Positions 54,309 through 63,798 are shown, counted from the stretch's first letter. The stretch: DNA of 64,000 nucleotides from Sulfuricella sp. T08 (GCF_000971475.1 NZ_DF967525.1:1-64000); one strand, 5' to 3'. The notes: generated by a model from the letters alone, not told the origin. Program-made: numbers and translations.

Positions 54309-55603
54309 CCCAGGATTGTCAGGCGCGCTTCCGTACCACCGCCTTCGCGAGCCAGTAATTCTATTTTCCAGCCATTGGCGTCCGCCAGCTGGCGTGCAAT
54401 AGCAAGACCCAGCCCGCTGCCTCCGGTTGCGCTGCTGCGCGATGACTCCAAACGATAAAATGGCCGGAACACTTTTTCTGCCTGATCGGGTGAAATCCCT
54501 GGCCCGCGGTCGAATACGCCGATTCTGGCCGATCCTTCAGCACAATCGCAGGCAATGCTGACCGGTTTGTCGCCGCCGTAGCGCAACGCATTTTCGATCA
54601 GATTGGAGAGAATACGGCGTAATGCTACCGGCGCCACCTCCCTGATGCAGGGTAGATGCGCCCGCCATTCAAGCGCCATGTCTTGCGCCAGATCGCCGAG
54701 CAGCGCTGCCAGATCCACCTGCCGCTTTTCCTCTTGCCCCAAACCCTGGGCAAGCTCAAGAAACCCCCCGATCAGCCGGTTCATTTCTTCCATGTCGCGT
54801 TCCATGCGAGCGATCAGCGCCGGTTTGGCATTTTCCGGCATCATCTCAAGACCAAGGCGGAGGCGCGCCAGGGGGGTGCGCAAATCGTGGGAAATTCCCG
54901 CCAGCAGGGTGGTACGGTTGTCCATCAGCTCCTTAACCTGTCGGGCCATGCGGTTGAAAGTCGCAGCCAGGACAGCCAGCTCGGTCGGTCCGGACTCCGG
55001 CAGCAGCTCCGGGGTTACTCCCTCCCCAACTCTTGCCGCTGCATCTGCAAGCCGCGCCAACGGGCGCGCGATGCGCCGCGCCAGCACCAGAGCGGTCAAC
55101 GGGACGAGAATCACCCCCGCCACGATCACCAGCACCAGCGCCAGCATGGGATGAACGTCGAGCCGATCGAGAGTGAAGCCGATCCGGATCATCTGTCCGC
55201 CAATCGGAATTTCCGCCCACATCCACTGGTTTTCCCAATGGGTGACCTTCACGTGAATCGGCATCCCGACACGCTCAGTCAACGCATTCTCCAGCAAATG
55301 CAGGTAGGGCAGAAATCGCCCCTCATCCGGTAGCGGCGTATCTACCTTGAATAACCACAGGTCGTGGCTCTTGGCCAGTTCGTCCTCGAAGTCCTTGCGC
55401 GTCTCGGGGGGGAGTTCGACCCAGGTCTGGGCGGACAGTACCATCAGCGCCGCCAGATCGTCGGCGGAACGCCTTGCCATCGGCAGGAATACGGTCGCCA
55501 CCGCCACCACCAGCACGACCAGCTGGAACACCAGCAGGACTGCGGTCAGGGTAGCCGCGGTTCGGCCAAACAGGGTCGCCGGGCGACCCGGCCAGAGTTT
55601 CAT
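54305..55603 (-). CDS. EnvZ-type sensor histidine kinase
   Basis: 432 aa. Membrane helices near 17-40 and 152-174 flank a periplasmic domain of about 110 residues; HAMP follows (RRIARPLARLADAAARV). HisKA carries the phospho-acceptor H239 in GISHDLRTPLARLRLGLEMM, and the ATPase part has NLIENALRYGG, FDRGPGI and GGSGLGLAIARQL. It is coupled to the OmpR-type regulator upstream (4-nt overlap). Stimulus unknown; an envelope role is suggested by the divergent small proteins. Confidence 0.92.
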   Translation of the reverse strand: MKLWPGRPATLFGRTAATLTAVLLVFQLVVLVVAVATVFLPMARRSADDLAALMVLSAQTWVELPPETRKDFEDELAKSHDLWLFKVDTPLPDEGRFLPYLHLLENALTERVGMPIHVKVTHWENQWMWAEIPIGGQMIRIGFTLDRLDVHPMLALVLVIVAGVILVPLTALVLARRIARPLARLADAAARVGEGVTPELLPESGPTELAVLAATFNRMARQVKELMDNRTTLLAGISHDLRTPLARLRLGLEMMPENAKPALIARMERDMEEMNRLIGGFLELAQGLGQEEKRQVDLAALLGDLAQDMALEWRAHLPCIREVAPVALRRILSNLIENALRYGGDKPVSIACDCAEGSARIGVFDRGPGISPDQAEKVFRPFYRLESSRSSATGGSGLGLAIARQLADANGWKIELLAREGGGTEARLTILG

Positions 55604-56310
55604 GCAGCACCCTCATCCGGTGAAAACAGATAGCCCTGGCCCCACACGGTGCGGATATAGCGCGGCTCTGCCGGGTCGAACTCGATCTTGCGGCGCAACC
55701 GCGTCACCCGCACGTCGATGCTGCGGTCAAATGGGTCACGCTCAAAGCCCTTGAGCAGGTCCATCAGATAGTCACGCGACAGCACCCGGTTGGCATGTTC
55801 AACGAAGATATGCAACAGCGCGAATTCGCCACTGGTCAAAGCGACCTCCTCACCGTCCCTGACCAGTCGACGATGTACAGGGTCAAACTGGAAAGGCCCG
55901 AATCGGTAATTCGCCGGCGGCACCGGTTCCTTAGCCTCCCCGCGCCGGCGCAGCACTGCCCGGATGCGAGCCAGCAATTCGCGGGGATTGAACGGCTTGG
56001 CCAGGTAATCGTCGGCGCCTACCTCCAGCCCAACGATCCGGTCGATCTCCTCGCCACGAGCCGACAACATGATAATCGGCAAACTGCCGCGCGCCCGCAG
56101 CCGGCGCGCCAGACTCAAGCCGTCCTCGCCGGGCAGCATCAGATCGAGAATCACCAGATCGACAGGCCGCTCTGCCAGGTAAGCGTCCATCTCCGCCCCG
56201 TCCGCCACCGCGCCGACCGCGTAGCCCTGCCCCGTCAGGTAGTCGGCAAGCAGCTCCCGCAACCCTGCATCGTCGTCCACCACCAGAATGTGCACTTTAC
56301 GTTCGTCCAT
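55600..56310 (-). CDS. ompR: OmpR-family response regulator
   Basis: 236 aa from the ATG at 56310. The receiver has the acidic pocket VDDDAG, the phospho-acceptor D56 in LVILDLMLPGEDGL and the K in YLAKPFNPRELLARI. The C-terminal winged helix has DRSIDVRVTRLRRKIEFDP and RTVWGQGYLF. Closest in style to OmpR. It diverges from the small envelope-protein genes, across an inverted repeat that may be its binding site. Confidence 0.9.
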   Translation of the reverse strand: MDERKVHILVVDDDAGLRELLADYLTGQGYAVGAVADGAEMDAYLAERPVDLVILDLMLPGEDGLSLARRLRARGSLPIIMLSARGEEIDRIVGLEVGADDYLAKPFNPRELLARIRAVLRRRGEAKEPVPPANYRFGPFQFDPVHRRLVRDGEEVALTSGEFALLHIFVEHANRVLSRDYLMDLLKGFERDPFDRSIDVRVTRLRRKIEFDPAEPRYIRTVWGQGYLFSPDEGAA

Positions 56311-56361
56311 GGCACCAATATACAAAACAACCTGACCTGCCGCCATGCTTCTGCTCAATTC

Positions 56362-56376
56362 GTAACACATTGTTAC
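56362..56376. promoter_or_regulatory. inverted repeat GTAAC-N5-GTTAC in the divergent region
   Basis: GTAACACATTGTTAC lies between the ompR-type gene and the small secreted-protein gene. A response-regulator site or another dimeric regulator is plausible, but no family consensus is matched. Confidence 0.35.
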
Positions 56377-56475
56377 ATTTTCCCGGTGTTCGGAAATGCT
56401 TCTGAAACGTCTTAGGGGGATGATGCCTCCATGGATACAACAAACAACACAAACCAGTCACCACAGGAGAGCGCC

Positions 56476-56865
56476 ATGAGCAACCAAGGTTTCATCGCCG
56501 CACCCCTGCTCGTTCTGGCACTACTGGCAAGCGCTGGCGCAGAGGCGAACGAAAATCCGCCCCATGATCTTACTCAGCAACTAGCTCAAAACATGAGTGC
56601 TGAAGATCGTGCCGCCCTGCGCGAACGCCTGGGCAACCGGATGCGTGAAATCAGCTCGGCGGAGCAGTCGTTGATGCGCGACTCCGCCTATGACGGCAGG
56701 AAACGCACTGAAAATAGCGAAGAGGCCAGGCCGGATCAGCGCAGCGGCAGAAACGAAGGAGGCGGCTACGGCCGAGGCCTCGAATCTCGCCAGGGCGGTG
56801 GCGGTGGCAATGGCGGCATGGGTGGTGGCATGGGCGGCAGTGGCGGTGGCAGGCGGGGTCGTTAG
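56476..56865 (+). CDS. small secreted glycine-rich protein
   Basis: 129 aa from ATG 56476 (CAGGAGAG upstream; the earlier ATG at 56431 lacks a good site). A signal peptide (LLVLALLASAGAEA) is followed by a charged helical part (LTQQLAQNMSAEDRAALRERLGNRMREI) and a Gly-rich C-terminus (GGGGGNGGMGGGMGG). Function unknown. First of three small envelope-type genes that diverge from the two-component pair. Confidence 0.65.
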   Translation: MSNQGFIAAPLLVLALLASAGAEANENPPHDLTQQLAQNMSAEDRAALRERLGNRMREISSAEQSLMRDSAYDGRKRTENSEEARPDQRSGRNEGGGYGRGLESRQGGGGGNGGMGGGMGGSGGGRRGR

Positions 56866-56932
56866 CCAATAAATCATCCAGCGTAATGACTTGAACCAAG
56901 AGAATGGCAACATCCAACAAGGAGTATCAAAA

Positions 56933-57433
56933 ATGCGCACAATATTCACTTTTGCCATCGCGGCAACAACCGGACTGACCGGCCTTGCCACGGCGGCGGA
57001 CTTCACTGACACCGCACCGGTTATCTCCAGCACCCCGATTTACCGCCAAATCTCCGAACCTCGCCAGGAGTGCTGGACGGAAACGGTGGGCTCCGGCCAG
57101 GTGCGCCAGGAAAAATCCTATGGCGGCGCCGTCATCGGCGGCTTGGCGGGCGCGCTGCTGGGCAGCCAGGTCGGACAGGGAAACGGACGTACCGCCGCCG
57201 CCGCAGTAGGCGCCGCCACCGGCGCGCTAGTCGGTGACCGAATGGACAACTCGGCGCAGGAGTATGCACCAAGACAAGTTCAGCGCTGCCACCAGGTTGA
57301 GACCTCGCGCCAGGAGCTCTCGGGCTACAACGTAGTGTACCGCTTCCATGGCAGAGACATCACCACCACCCTGCCCTACAACCCCGGAAGTTATGTCCGG
57401 CTCGGCATCAACGTACTCGGCGCCGGCAGTTAA
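56933..57433 (+). CDS. glycine-zipper 2TM envelope protein
   Basis: 166 aa from ATG 56933, with AAGGAG upstream. A signal peptide (TIFTFAIAATTGLTGLATAA) precedes the glycine-zipper segment YGGAVIGGLAGALLGSQVGQGNGRTAAAAVGAATGALVGDR, typical of SmpA/RcsF-like and related envelope proteins. Two Cys (QECWT, QRCHQ) may form a disulphide. Function unknown; envelope stress or stability is plausible. Confidence 0.75.
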   Translation: MRTIFTFAIAATTGLTGLATAADFTDTAPVISSTPIYRQISEPRQECWTETVGSGQVRQEKSYGGAVIGGLAGALLGSQVGQGNGRTAAAAVGAATGALVGDRMDNSAQEYAPRQVQRCHQVETSRQELSGYNVVYRFHGRDITTTLPYNPGSYVRLGINVLGAGS

Positions 57434-57466
57434 GGTTTTTTGTCGATCCACTGTAAGGAGAAAGAA

Positions 57467-57826
57467 ATGCGTAAATCCACATTAATCGTTGCACTCGCCG
57501 CCCTGACCCTGGGTGTTTCCACCGTTACGTTCGCCCGAGGAGGTGGCGGTGGTGGGGGTGGAATGGGTGGCGGTTCCGGCCAGATGGGTGGAGGCGGAGG
57601 GATGAGCGGGGGCCAAATGAGCGGTTCGGGCATGTCCAACCAGAACGCCCAGACACAACCCGACGCCACGCGTGGTCAAGATCGCGCACAAGAGCGCATG
57701 CAGCAGAAGGAAGAACGTACACAGGAACAGACCCAGGAGCGCGCCACGGAACAAACCCAAACCAGGACGCGCGATCGCGACCGCGTACATCAGCCGCAAA
57801 CCGGCACGACCACGACGCCCCAGTAA
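57467..57826 (+). CDS. small secreted Gly/Met- and Gln/Arg-rich protein
   Basis: 119 aa from ATG 57467 with AAGGAG upstream. After the signal peptide (LIVALAALTLGVSTVTFA) comes a Gly/Met-rich region (GGGGGGMGGGSGQMGGGGG), then a Gln/Glu/Arg-rich repetitive tail (EERTQEQTQERATEQTQTRTRDRDR). The low-complexity Met content could bind copper, but this is speculation. Third of the trio, ended by terminators. Confidence 0.65.
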   Translation: MRKSTLIVALAALTLGVSTVTFARGGGGGGGGMGGGSGQMGGGGGMSGGQMSGSGMSNQNAQTQPDATRGQDRAQERMQQKEERTQEQTQERATEQTQTRTRDRDRVHQPQTGTTTTPQ

Positions 57827-57834
57827 CAGACCAA

Positions 57835-57865
57835 CCAGCCCCGCTCGCATCGCGAGCAGGGCTGG
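57835..57865 (+). terminator. long hairpin after the small-protein trio
   Basis: CCAGCCCCGCTCGC and GCGAGCAGGGCTGG form a long stem with one bulge around a short loop. No T-run follows; the adjacent terminator at 57885-57909 is the likely stop. Confidence 0.6.
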
Positions 57866-57884
57866 AGCATCCTTCCTCCCCTTT

Positions 57885-57909
57885 GCTCGGCCTCGCGCCG
57901 AGCTTTTTT
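57885..57909 (+). terminator. intrinsic terminator
   Basis: GCTCGGC (57885-57891) pairs with GCCGAGC (57897-57903) around CTCGC, then TTTTTT. Confidence 0.9.
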
Positions 57910-57999
57910 CGTTCGGCGCGATCACGCCACCATCTCTTGCAAGTTTTTACTTAATTACATAAAGTGACCTCTCAGGAACATCCATGGAGAAGCTCAAAG

Positions 58000-58869
58000 A
58001 TGGGTAGTCTGCGGTATCACGCACGAGGAATTCTTGCACTGTTTGCTCTGCTGCTTCCATTTCAGCACGCTACGGCTGAAACCGTCGAGGCCAAGCTCCC
58101 CACCGGCATCATCGCCACCGCCGACTTCCGCGCCGGCAAGTCATCGCGTCCCGCCGTCCTGCTGCTGCATGGCTTTCTCCAGACTCGCAACGCGCCACCA
58201 ATGAGCTCCCTGGCGAACACCCTGGCCGATCAGGGCTACACCGTACTGGTTCCCACTCTTACGCTCGGCATCAACCGTCGCTCCAAAAGCCTGGCATGCG
58301 AGGCAGTGCATGCGCATACGATGGAAGGGGATGTCGCGGAAATCGGCTTCTGGGTAAACTGGCTGACGAATAAGGACTACAGCAGCATTGCGCTGGTCGG
58401 CCACAGCGCCGGCAGCGGCCAAATCCTTCGCTATGCCATCCAAAAATCCAACTCCGCGGTAAAGAAAATTGTCCTGACCAGCCTGGTCCCGTTATACAGC
58501 AAACCGCAAGAGGCCCAAGATGCGGCAGCCCTGACAAGACAACCCGGCAGCAAGCAAACATTGGGGCGCTTTACGCTGTCCTATTGCAACAATACTTATG
58601 TTGCGCCACCTGCCGCCTACCTGTCCTACGTGGCCAACGACGCTGAGCATGAACTGAGCCTGCTCGGAAAAATCAAGGTCCCTGCCGAGATCATTTTAGG
58701 CTCTGCCGATAAAACCATCACGATCGACTGGCCCGGAAAAATTCAGAACCGGGGCATCCCAGTCACCCTCATCGATAAAGCAGGCCATTTCTTTGATGGT
58801 CCACAGGAATTCGATCTGGCAGACAGGATCGAAACTATATTAAAAACCTTGCCGGCGGGAAACAAGTGA
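58000..58869 (+). CDS. secreted alpha/beta hydrolase
   Basis: 289 aa from ATG 58000 (a GTG at 57964 is possible but less likely). A signal segment (GILALFALLLPFQHATA) is followed by the fold's oxyanion HGFLQ, nucleophile GHSAGS and the catalytic His in KAGHFFDG. The Asp is probably in LGSADKTI. Substrate unknown. The stop overlaps the next start (TGATG), so it is co-translated with the GGDEF-EAL protein. Confidence 0.82.
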   Translation: MGSLRYHARGILALFALLLPFQHATAETVEAKLPTGIIATADFRAGKSSRPAVLLLHGFLQTRNAPPMSSLANTLADQGYTVLVPTLTLGINRRSKSLACEAVHAHTMEGDVAEIGFWVNWLTNKDYSSIALVGHSAGSGQILRYAIQKSNSAVKKIVLTSLVPLYSKPQEAQDAAALTRQPGSKQTLGRFTLSYCNNTYVAPPAAYLSYVANDAEHELSLLGKIKVPAEIILGSADKTITIDWPGKIQNRGIPVTLIDKAGHFFDGPQEFDLADRIETILKTLPAGNK

Positions 58870-61142
58870 TGCCGCTTTGGCCTGGACTGCAGCGCTTATG
58901 GCCCTTGACGATCCGTGCTTATGCGATTAGCTTCATCGTTCTGATGTCGCTGATTTTCGGCATCCTGAGCTGGATCGTAGAGCACAAGCTGGACACGATC
59001 AGCGCCACAGCGAACATTCACAACACGAATGCCGCGAACGAAGAATTTGCCTATGTCATATCTCACGTTATCAGTGAAATAAAGCAAAGAGCAGAAAGCA
59101 TCGCCAGCCAGGATGAGACCCGGCAGCAACTCGTCAATCCCGCTTATTATGGATACTGGCGCGATAACCGGGTTCGCGCTACGGGCATTCTGCCTGGCTA
59201 TGTGCAAGCGGTCGAAATGTACACGCGGCAAGGCAAGCCCCTGGCCGCAAATCCGATCAGCGACATGCCGACCCAAATTAATCCGCTGGATATCAGCAGC
59301 TTTCTCACCAGCAGGAGGGGCCACTATTATCTCTACGTTTTCTACCCAATTCCCTCCATTGAAGGCCGTCCAGACTCGCCTCTTCTAGGCTATCTGGGTT
59401 TCAAACTCGACTTCCTGAATGCAGTTAAGGAAGAGCAGCGGTTCAGCTACGTCAACCCGAACAGCATCCACATCAAGGTCGACGAACGGGAACACCTGCC
59501 ATTCTCGCAACTCACTTCACGCCTTGAATTCACGCTTCTGCCCAACCCGGAAAGCACGGCGCTCGCGGCTACGATCAAACAACTCCAGCAACAAGTCCTG
59601 CCGGTGCTGATTGGATTATCCCTGCTCTTTTACCTGATGCTGGCCTCTCTCCTCGCGGCCCCGCTACGCCGCCTATCATCGCATATCGACGCCCTGCGCG
59701 AAGGCCAGGGCGGATTGCTGGCTGAGAGCTTCACCCGCAGTTTACCTGTGGCCGAACTGGAGAAAGTGCGTCATTCGCTGAACGATTACCAGAGCAAGCT
59801 GGAGCAAATGCACCACAGCCTGAACGAGAAAAACGACGAACTCTGGACGCTGGCGCACCACGACCCCCTCACCGGCGTCTACAACCGGCGCGGCTTCGAG
59901 GAGGACTGGGAACATGTGCGATCGGTGTCGTCCGGCCATCGCCTCGAAATCTCCATGCTCCTGTTCGATTGCGATCATTTCAAGGCTATCAACGACACCT
60001 ACGGCCATCAAACCGGCGACCAGGTTATCCAGGCCATCACCCGCACGCTGCAAAGCACGCTGCGCCACGGCGACCGGCTCTACCGCCTGGGCGGCGACGA
60101 ATTCGCGACCCTGTTTCTGGACATCGACCCCAATCTTGCCCTTCAGACTGCGGAAAGATGCATCGAAGCCGTCAGTCAGCATGACTTTTCCAGCCTGGGC
60201 ATCAGGGAGCCGGTGCGCATCAGCGCTGGCCTGGCCCATGCTTCAGCCACCGACGCCGAAACCCTGGCCACCCTGCCGAAGCAGGCCGATATGGCGATGT
60301 ACCATGCCAAACGTCCTGGCAAGCAAAAGATCGCTGTTTACGATGACAGCATGATCAACGACGCTGGTGTCCTTTTCTCGACCGGCGTGACAAACGCGGT
60401 TTTCGAGGCCATCGACACAGGCGAATCGATCGAAATGCACTACCAGCCGGTAGTCAATCTGGCCAATGGAGAGGTGGATTACTACGAGGCACTGGTGCGC
60501 ATCCGCGAAGGTTATGAGCTGATCATGCCTTCCTCGATCTTCCCCATCATCGAGGCACGCCGGCTTGAAGCGGAATTCGACCTCGCCGTCATCGGGCGCA
60601 TCGAAAAAGAACTCGAACAAGGCATAATTCCGGCCCGAACCGGCATCTCGCTCAACGTATCCGGCCCCGGCGTGACCAACCCGAAAATCATCGGGAAGCT
60701 CCTCGAACTGGGCCGCTTCCTGGATCGCTACCGCCTGATCATAGAAGTCACCGAAACGGCCTTGATCACCCAGCTCCACCAAGCCTCCGCCAACCTCAAC
60801 AAACTGCGGCAAGATGGTTTCAAGATTGCGCTCGACGACTTCGGCAGCGGCTATTCATCGCTCGGCTATCTGGCCAACATGCCAGTCGACATCATCAAGT
60901 TCGATATCTCCATGGTTCGCCATCTCGACGCCGGCGGCCGGCAAGGCCTGATCGTCGAGAATCTCGCTGCCATGATCATCAAGGCAGGCTATCACCTGGT
61001 CGCCGAAGGCATCGAAACCGAAAAAACCTTGCAAAAAATCCTGGGGAACGGCTTCTCGCGCGGGCAGGGCTATCTGTTCGGACGCCCGGAAAATACCTGC
61101 CGGGATGCCGCCAAATTTTCAATCTTCAGCAAAACCAGGTGA
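58869..61142 (+). CDS. membrane GGDEF - EAL protein
   Basis: 757 aa from ATG 58869. Membrane segments near 17-37 and 246-268 frame a periplasmic sensor; a coiled coil leads to GGDEF (RLGGDEFATLFL intact) and EAL (YEALVRIREG, DDFGSGYSSLGYL, AEGIETE present). Both c-di-GMP synthesis and breakdown are possible. It is coupled to the alpha/beta hydrolase, an unusual pairing. Confidence 0.9.
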   Translation: MPLWPGLQRLWPLTIRAYAISFIVLMSLIFGILSWIVEHKLDTISATANIHNTNAANEEFAYVISHVISEIKQRAESIASQDETRQQLVNPAYYGYWRDNRVRATGILPGYVQAVEMYTRQGKPLAANPISDMPTQINPLDISSFLTSRRGHYYLYVFYPIPSIEGRPDSPLLGYLGFKLDFLNAVKEEQRFSYVNPNSIHIKVDEREHLPFSQLTSRLEFTLLPNPESTALAATIKQLQQQVLPVLIGLSLLFYLMLASLLAAPLRRLSSHIDALREGQGGLLAESFTRSLPVAELEKVRHSLNDYQSKLEQMHHSLNEKNDELWTLAHHDPLTGVYNRRGFEEDWEHVRSVSSGHRLEISMLLFDCDHFKAINDTYGHQTGDQVIQAITRTLQSTLRHGDRLYRLGGDEFATLFLDIDPNLALQTAERCIEAVSQHDFSSLGIREPVRISAGLAHASATDAETLATLPKQADMAMYHAKRPGKQKIAVYDDSMINDAGVLFSTGVTNAVFEAIDTGESIEMHYQPVVNLANGEVDYYEALVRIREGYELIMPSSIFPIIEARRLEAEFDLAVIGRIEKELEQGIIPARTGISLNVSGPGVTNPKIIGKLLELGRFLDRYRLIIEVTETALITQLHQASANLNKLRQDGFKIALDDFGSGYSSLGYLANMPVDIIKFDISMVRHLDAGGRQGLIVENLAAMIIKAGYHLVAEGIETEKTLQKILGNGFSRGQGYLFGRPENTCRDAAKFSIFSKTR

Positions 61143-61212
61143 GGCCACGCCCTGTCTCGAGCCAAATTTCTGCTGAACGAAACCGAAATCCCCACCCCTA
61201 GTACAACGTCGT

Positions 61213-61378
61213 CGCCACCACGCCCACGACGAACCGTTTTATCTGCCAGGCCTGCAGGACATTACCTCCCACGTGGATTTCACCGCCATCACCAAAGCCG
61301 GTGTCAGGCACGGACTGACGCTTCTGGGCATACCAGCCCGGCCCATTTCTTGATCCACAGCGGCATCACCGACTAGCT
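61213..61378 (+). pseudogene. decayed fragment of the MidA-type methyltransferase gene
   Basis: 166 bp match the 3' part of the methyltransferase gene (53970-54138) at about 80% identity, from cgccaccacgcccacgacg to catcaccgacta. A base is lost at cttctgggcatacc and the copy carries its own substitutions, so it is not functional. It lies between the GGDEF-EAL gene and the ABC permease. Confidence 0.8.
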
Positions 61379-61387
61379 GAGGCGCGC

Positions 61388-62593
61388 CTATTCCGCCCGC
61401 AGCGCTTCCACCGGATCCAGCCTCGCAGCGCGGCTGGCGGGGAGCACGCCGGCGACGAGACCGATGACGATGGCGACGGCTTCGGCAAGCAGCACGAAGG
61501 TGATGGGGGTGTGCACCGGCAAGGCGGGGACGACGAGGTGCAACAGTTGCGCGATGCCGATGCCGAGCGCCAGTCCCAGCGCGCCGCCGACAGTGGACAA
61601 GGCCACCGCCTCGCCGAGAAACAGGCCGAGGATGGTGCGGCGCGGCGCGCCAAGAGCCACCAGCAAGCCGATTTCGCCGGTGCGCTCGGTGACGGCGATA
61701 GTCATGATGGTGACGATGCCGACGCCGCCGACCAGCAGCGAAATACCCCCCAGGGCGCCGACCGCCATGGTCAGGATGTCGAGGATTTTCGACAGAGTGC
61801 GCAGCATGTCTTCCTGTGTGGTCAGGGTGAAATCCTCGCGTCCGTGGCGCGCTTTGAGCAGCGTTTTAAGCGCGTCGGTCACCTCCCTTGCCGGCACCCC
61901 TTCGGCGTAGGTCACGTTAATTTCCATCAAGCCGTCGCGGTTGTACAGCTCCAGCGCACGCGCTGCCGGAATGTAGGCGGTGTCGTCCATATCGATGCCG
62001 AGTATCTGCCCCTTGGCTTCCAGTACTCCGATGACACGGAATTGCATGCCGCCGACACGGACCCGCGCGCCGAGCGGATTGGTGTCGCCGAAAAGCTCCT
62101 TCTTGAGTTTGGCGCCAAGCACCACGAAGGCGCGGGCGCTGTCCGATTCCTCCTGCGGCAGAAACTGGCCGCTCCTGATCTTGATGCGGAAGGCCTTGAG
62201 CATGTTCGGCCCGACGCCGTACACCGTGGTACGGCGCAGGCGACCATTGCCGCTTACTTCGGAATTGCCCCACACGATAGGTGTCATTGCTGCGACATTG
62301 GGCAGATGTGAAGCCGCGCGCGCATCCTCCAGCGTCAGCGGGCGCACCGAGGTGGGGATGCCCGTCGGCGGCGCGCCCGCAGTCTTGACCTTGCCGGGGG
62401 TGATCGAGATGACGTTGGTGCCGAACTGGGTGAACTCGGCCAGCACGAAACGGTGGATGCCCTCGCCGATCGAGGTCAGCAGGATCACCGCCGCGATCCC
62501 GACGGCGATGCCGAGCACCGTCAGAAAGCTGCGCAATTGGTGCGCGGTGATGGCGCGCAGAGCGAGGGTAATGCTGTCGGCGGAACGGATCAT
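61388..62593 (-). CDS. MacB-like ABC transporter permease (copy 2)
   Basis: 401 aa from the ATG at 62593, which overlaps the previous gene's stop by 4 nt. N-terminal helix LRSFLTVLGIAVGIAAVILL, a large periplasmic domain, then three C-terminal helices (LGGISLLVGGVGIVTIMTIAV, ALSTVGGALGLALGIGIAQLL, LAEAVAIVIGLVAGVLPASRAARLDPVEALRAE), the FtsX/MacB_PCD layout. It exports substrates without a channel of its own, normally with an ATPase and periplasmic adaptor. Confidence 0.9.
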   Translation of the reverse strand: MIRSADSITLALRAITAHQLRSFLTVLGIAVGIAAVILLTSIGEGIHRFVLAEFTQFGTNVISITPGKVKTAGAPPTGIPTSVRPLTLEDARAASHLPNVAAMTPIVWGNSEVSGNGRLRRTTVYGVGPNMLKAFRIKIRSGQFLPQEESDSARAFVVLGAKLKKELFGDTNPLGARVRVGGMQFRVIGVLEAKGQILGIDMDDTAYIPAARALELYNRDGLMEINVTYAEGVPAREVTDALKTLLKARHGREDFTLTTQEDMLRTLSKILDILTMAVGALGGISLLVGGVGIVTIMTIAVTERTGEIGLLVALGAPRRTILGLFLGEAVALSTVGGALGLALGIGIAQLLHLVVPALPVHTPITFVLLAEAVAIVIGLVAGVLPASRAARLDPVEALRAE

Positions 62594-63798
62594 CGCTTCG
62601 ACAGCGCCTGCACCGGATCGAGCGCAGCCGCCCGGCGCGCCGGGGCGACGCCGAACAGGATACCGCTCGCCAGCGCGGTTACCAAGCCGGCGAGCACCGC
62701 CCAAGTTGGCGGATAGGCCGGGAAAGTGGGGTAGAGATGGCGGATCAGGGCCGCGCCCGCCTGGCCGAGCACGAAGCCGACGACGGCCCCGGCCAGCGAC
62801 AGCATCGTCGCCTCGGCCAGAAAGGCCATCCGGATGGTGCTGCCGGTCGCCCCCAACGCCTTCAGCAGGCCGATTTCCGCTGTGCGCTGGGCGACTGACA
62901 CCAGCATCACGTTCATCACCAGTATGCCCGCCACCGCCATGCTGATAGCGGCAATCCCGGCGACGCCCAGGGTCAGCACACCAAGCAGGCGGTCGAAGGT
63001 GGCAAGCACCCCATCCTGGGTGATCACGGTGACATCCAGTTCGCCGTCGTGACGCAGCTTGAGAATTTCCTCCGCCTGCGCCTTGGCCGCCGGGATCGCC
63101 TCGCGGTTGCGCGCCTCGACCAGGATGCGGAACAGCGTGTTGCTGTTGAACATCGCCTGGGCCAGCGCCACCGGGACGATCACCAGCTCGTCGCTGTTCA
63201 TGCCCAACCCCTGGCCGCTGGCGGCGAGCACGCCGATGATGCGGCAACGCCGGTCGCCGATGCGCACCAGCTTGCCGAGCGCAGGTTCGGAACCGAACAG
63301 TTCGTCGCGGATTTTTGCGCCGATCACTGTTTCCGCCGAACCTCGCCCCCAGTCCTCGTCCGAAAGGAAACGCCCCTGGGCGAGGGAAAGCCGGCGCACC
63401 TCGATGAACTGGGAGGTCGTTCCAGCCACGATGACTTCGCGCAGCTTTCCGCCGACGCTGATTTCCGAAGTGCCGATGGCCAGCGGCGCAAGGCGGCGGA
63501 TGGCAGTGCCGCGCAACAGCGCCCGTGCATCCTCGACAGTCAGGTCGCGCGGTGTGCTGGTGATGGCGTTGGCCGGATTGAAACCGCCGGTTTCCGAGCG
63601 TCCGGGCAGGACGATGACCAGATTGCTACCGATGGACGAGAATTCGTTGACCACGTAGCGCCGCGCCCCGTCGCCCAGCGCTGTCAGTACCACCACCGCC
63701 GCCACGCCGATCGCCACCGCCAGCACCAGCAGCGAAGTGCGTAGCGGGCTACCGGTGGCCGCGTCGCGGGCGAAGCGGATCAGGTCGGGGGCGCGCAT
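62590..63798 (-). CDS. MacB-like ABC transporter permease (copy 1)
   Basis: 402 aa, same FtsX/MacB layout as its neighbour: N-terminal helix SLLVLAVAIGVAAVVVLTALG, periplasmic domain, and C-terminal helices ending ILFGVAPARRAAALDPVQALSKR. It is paralogous to the downstream permease, so the pair may form a heterodimer. It is preceded by the tail of an ABC ATPase at the window end. Confidence 0.9.
   Translation of the reverse strand: MRAPDLIRFARDAATGSPLRTSLLVLAVAIGVAAVVVLTALGDGARRYVVNEFSSIGSNLVIVLPGRSETGGFNPANAITSTPRDLTVEDARALLRGTAIRRLAPLAIGTSEISVGGKLREVIVAGTTSQFIEVRRLSLAQGRFLSDEDWGRGSAETVIGAKIRDELFGSEPALGKLVRIGDRRCRIIGVLAASGQGLGMNSDELVIVPVALAQAMFNSNTLFRILVEARNREAIPAAKAQAEEILKLRHDGELDVTVITQDGVLATFDRLLGVLTLGVAGIAAISMAVAGILVMNVMLVSVAQRTAEIGLLKALGATGSTIRMAFLAEATMLSLAGAVVGFVLGQAGAALIRHLYPTFPAYPPTWAVLAGLVTALASGILFGVAPARRAAALDPVQALSKR

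Noticed and set aside
62594-63247. extension of the downstream ABC permease frame upstream of 62593
   Set aside because: It is a shadow frame within the other permease gene; the ATG at 62593 gives the family N-terminus.
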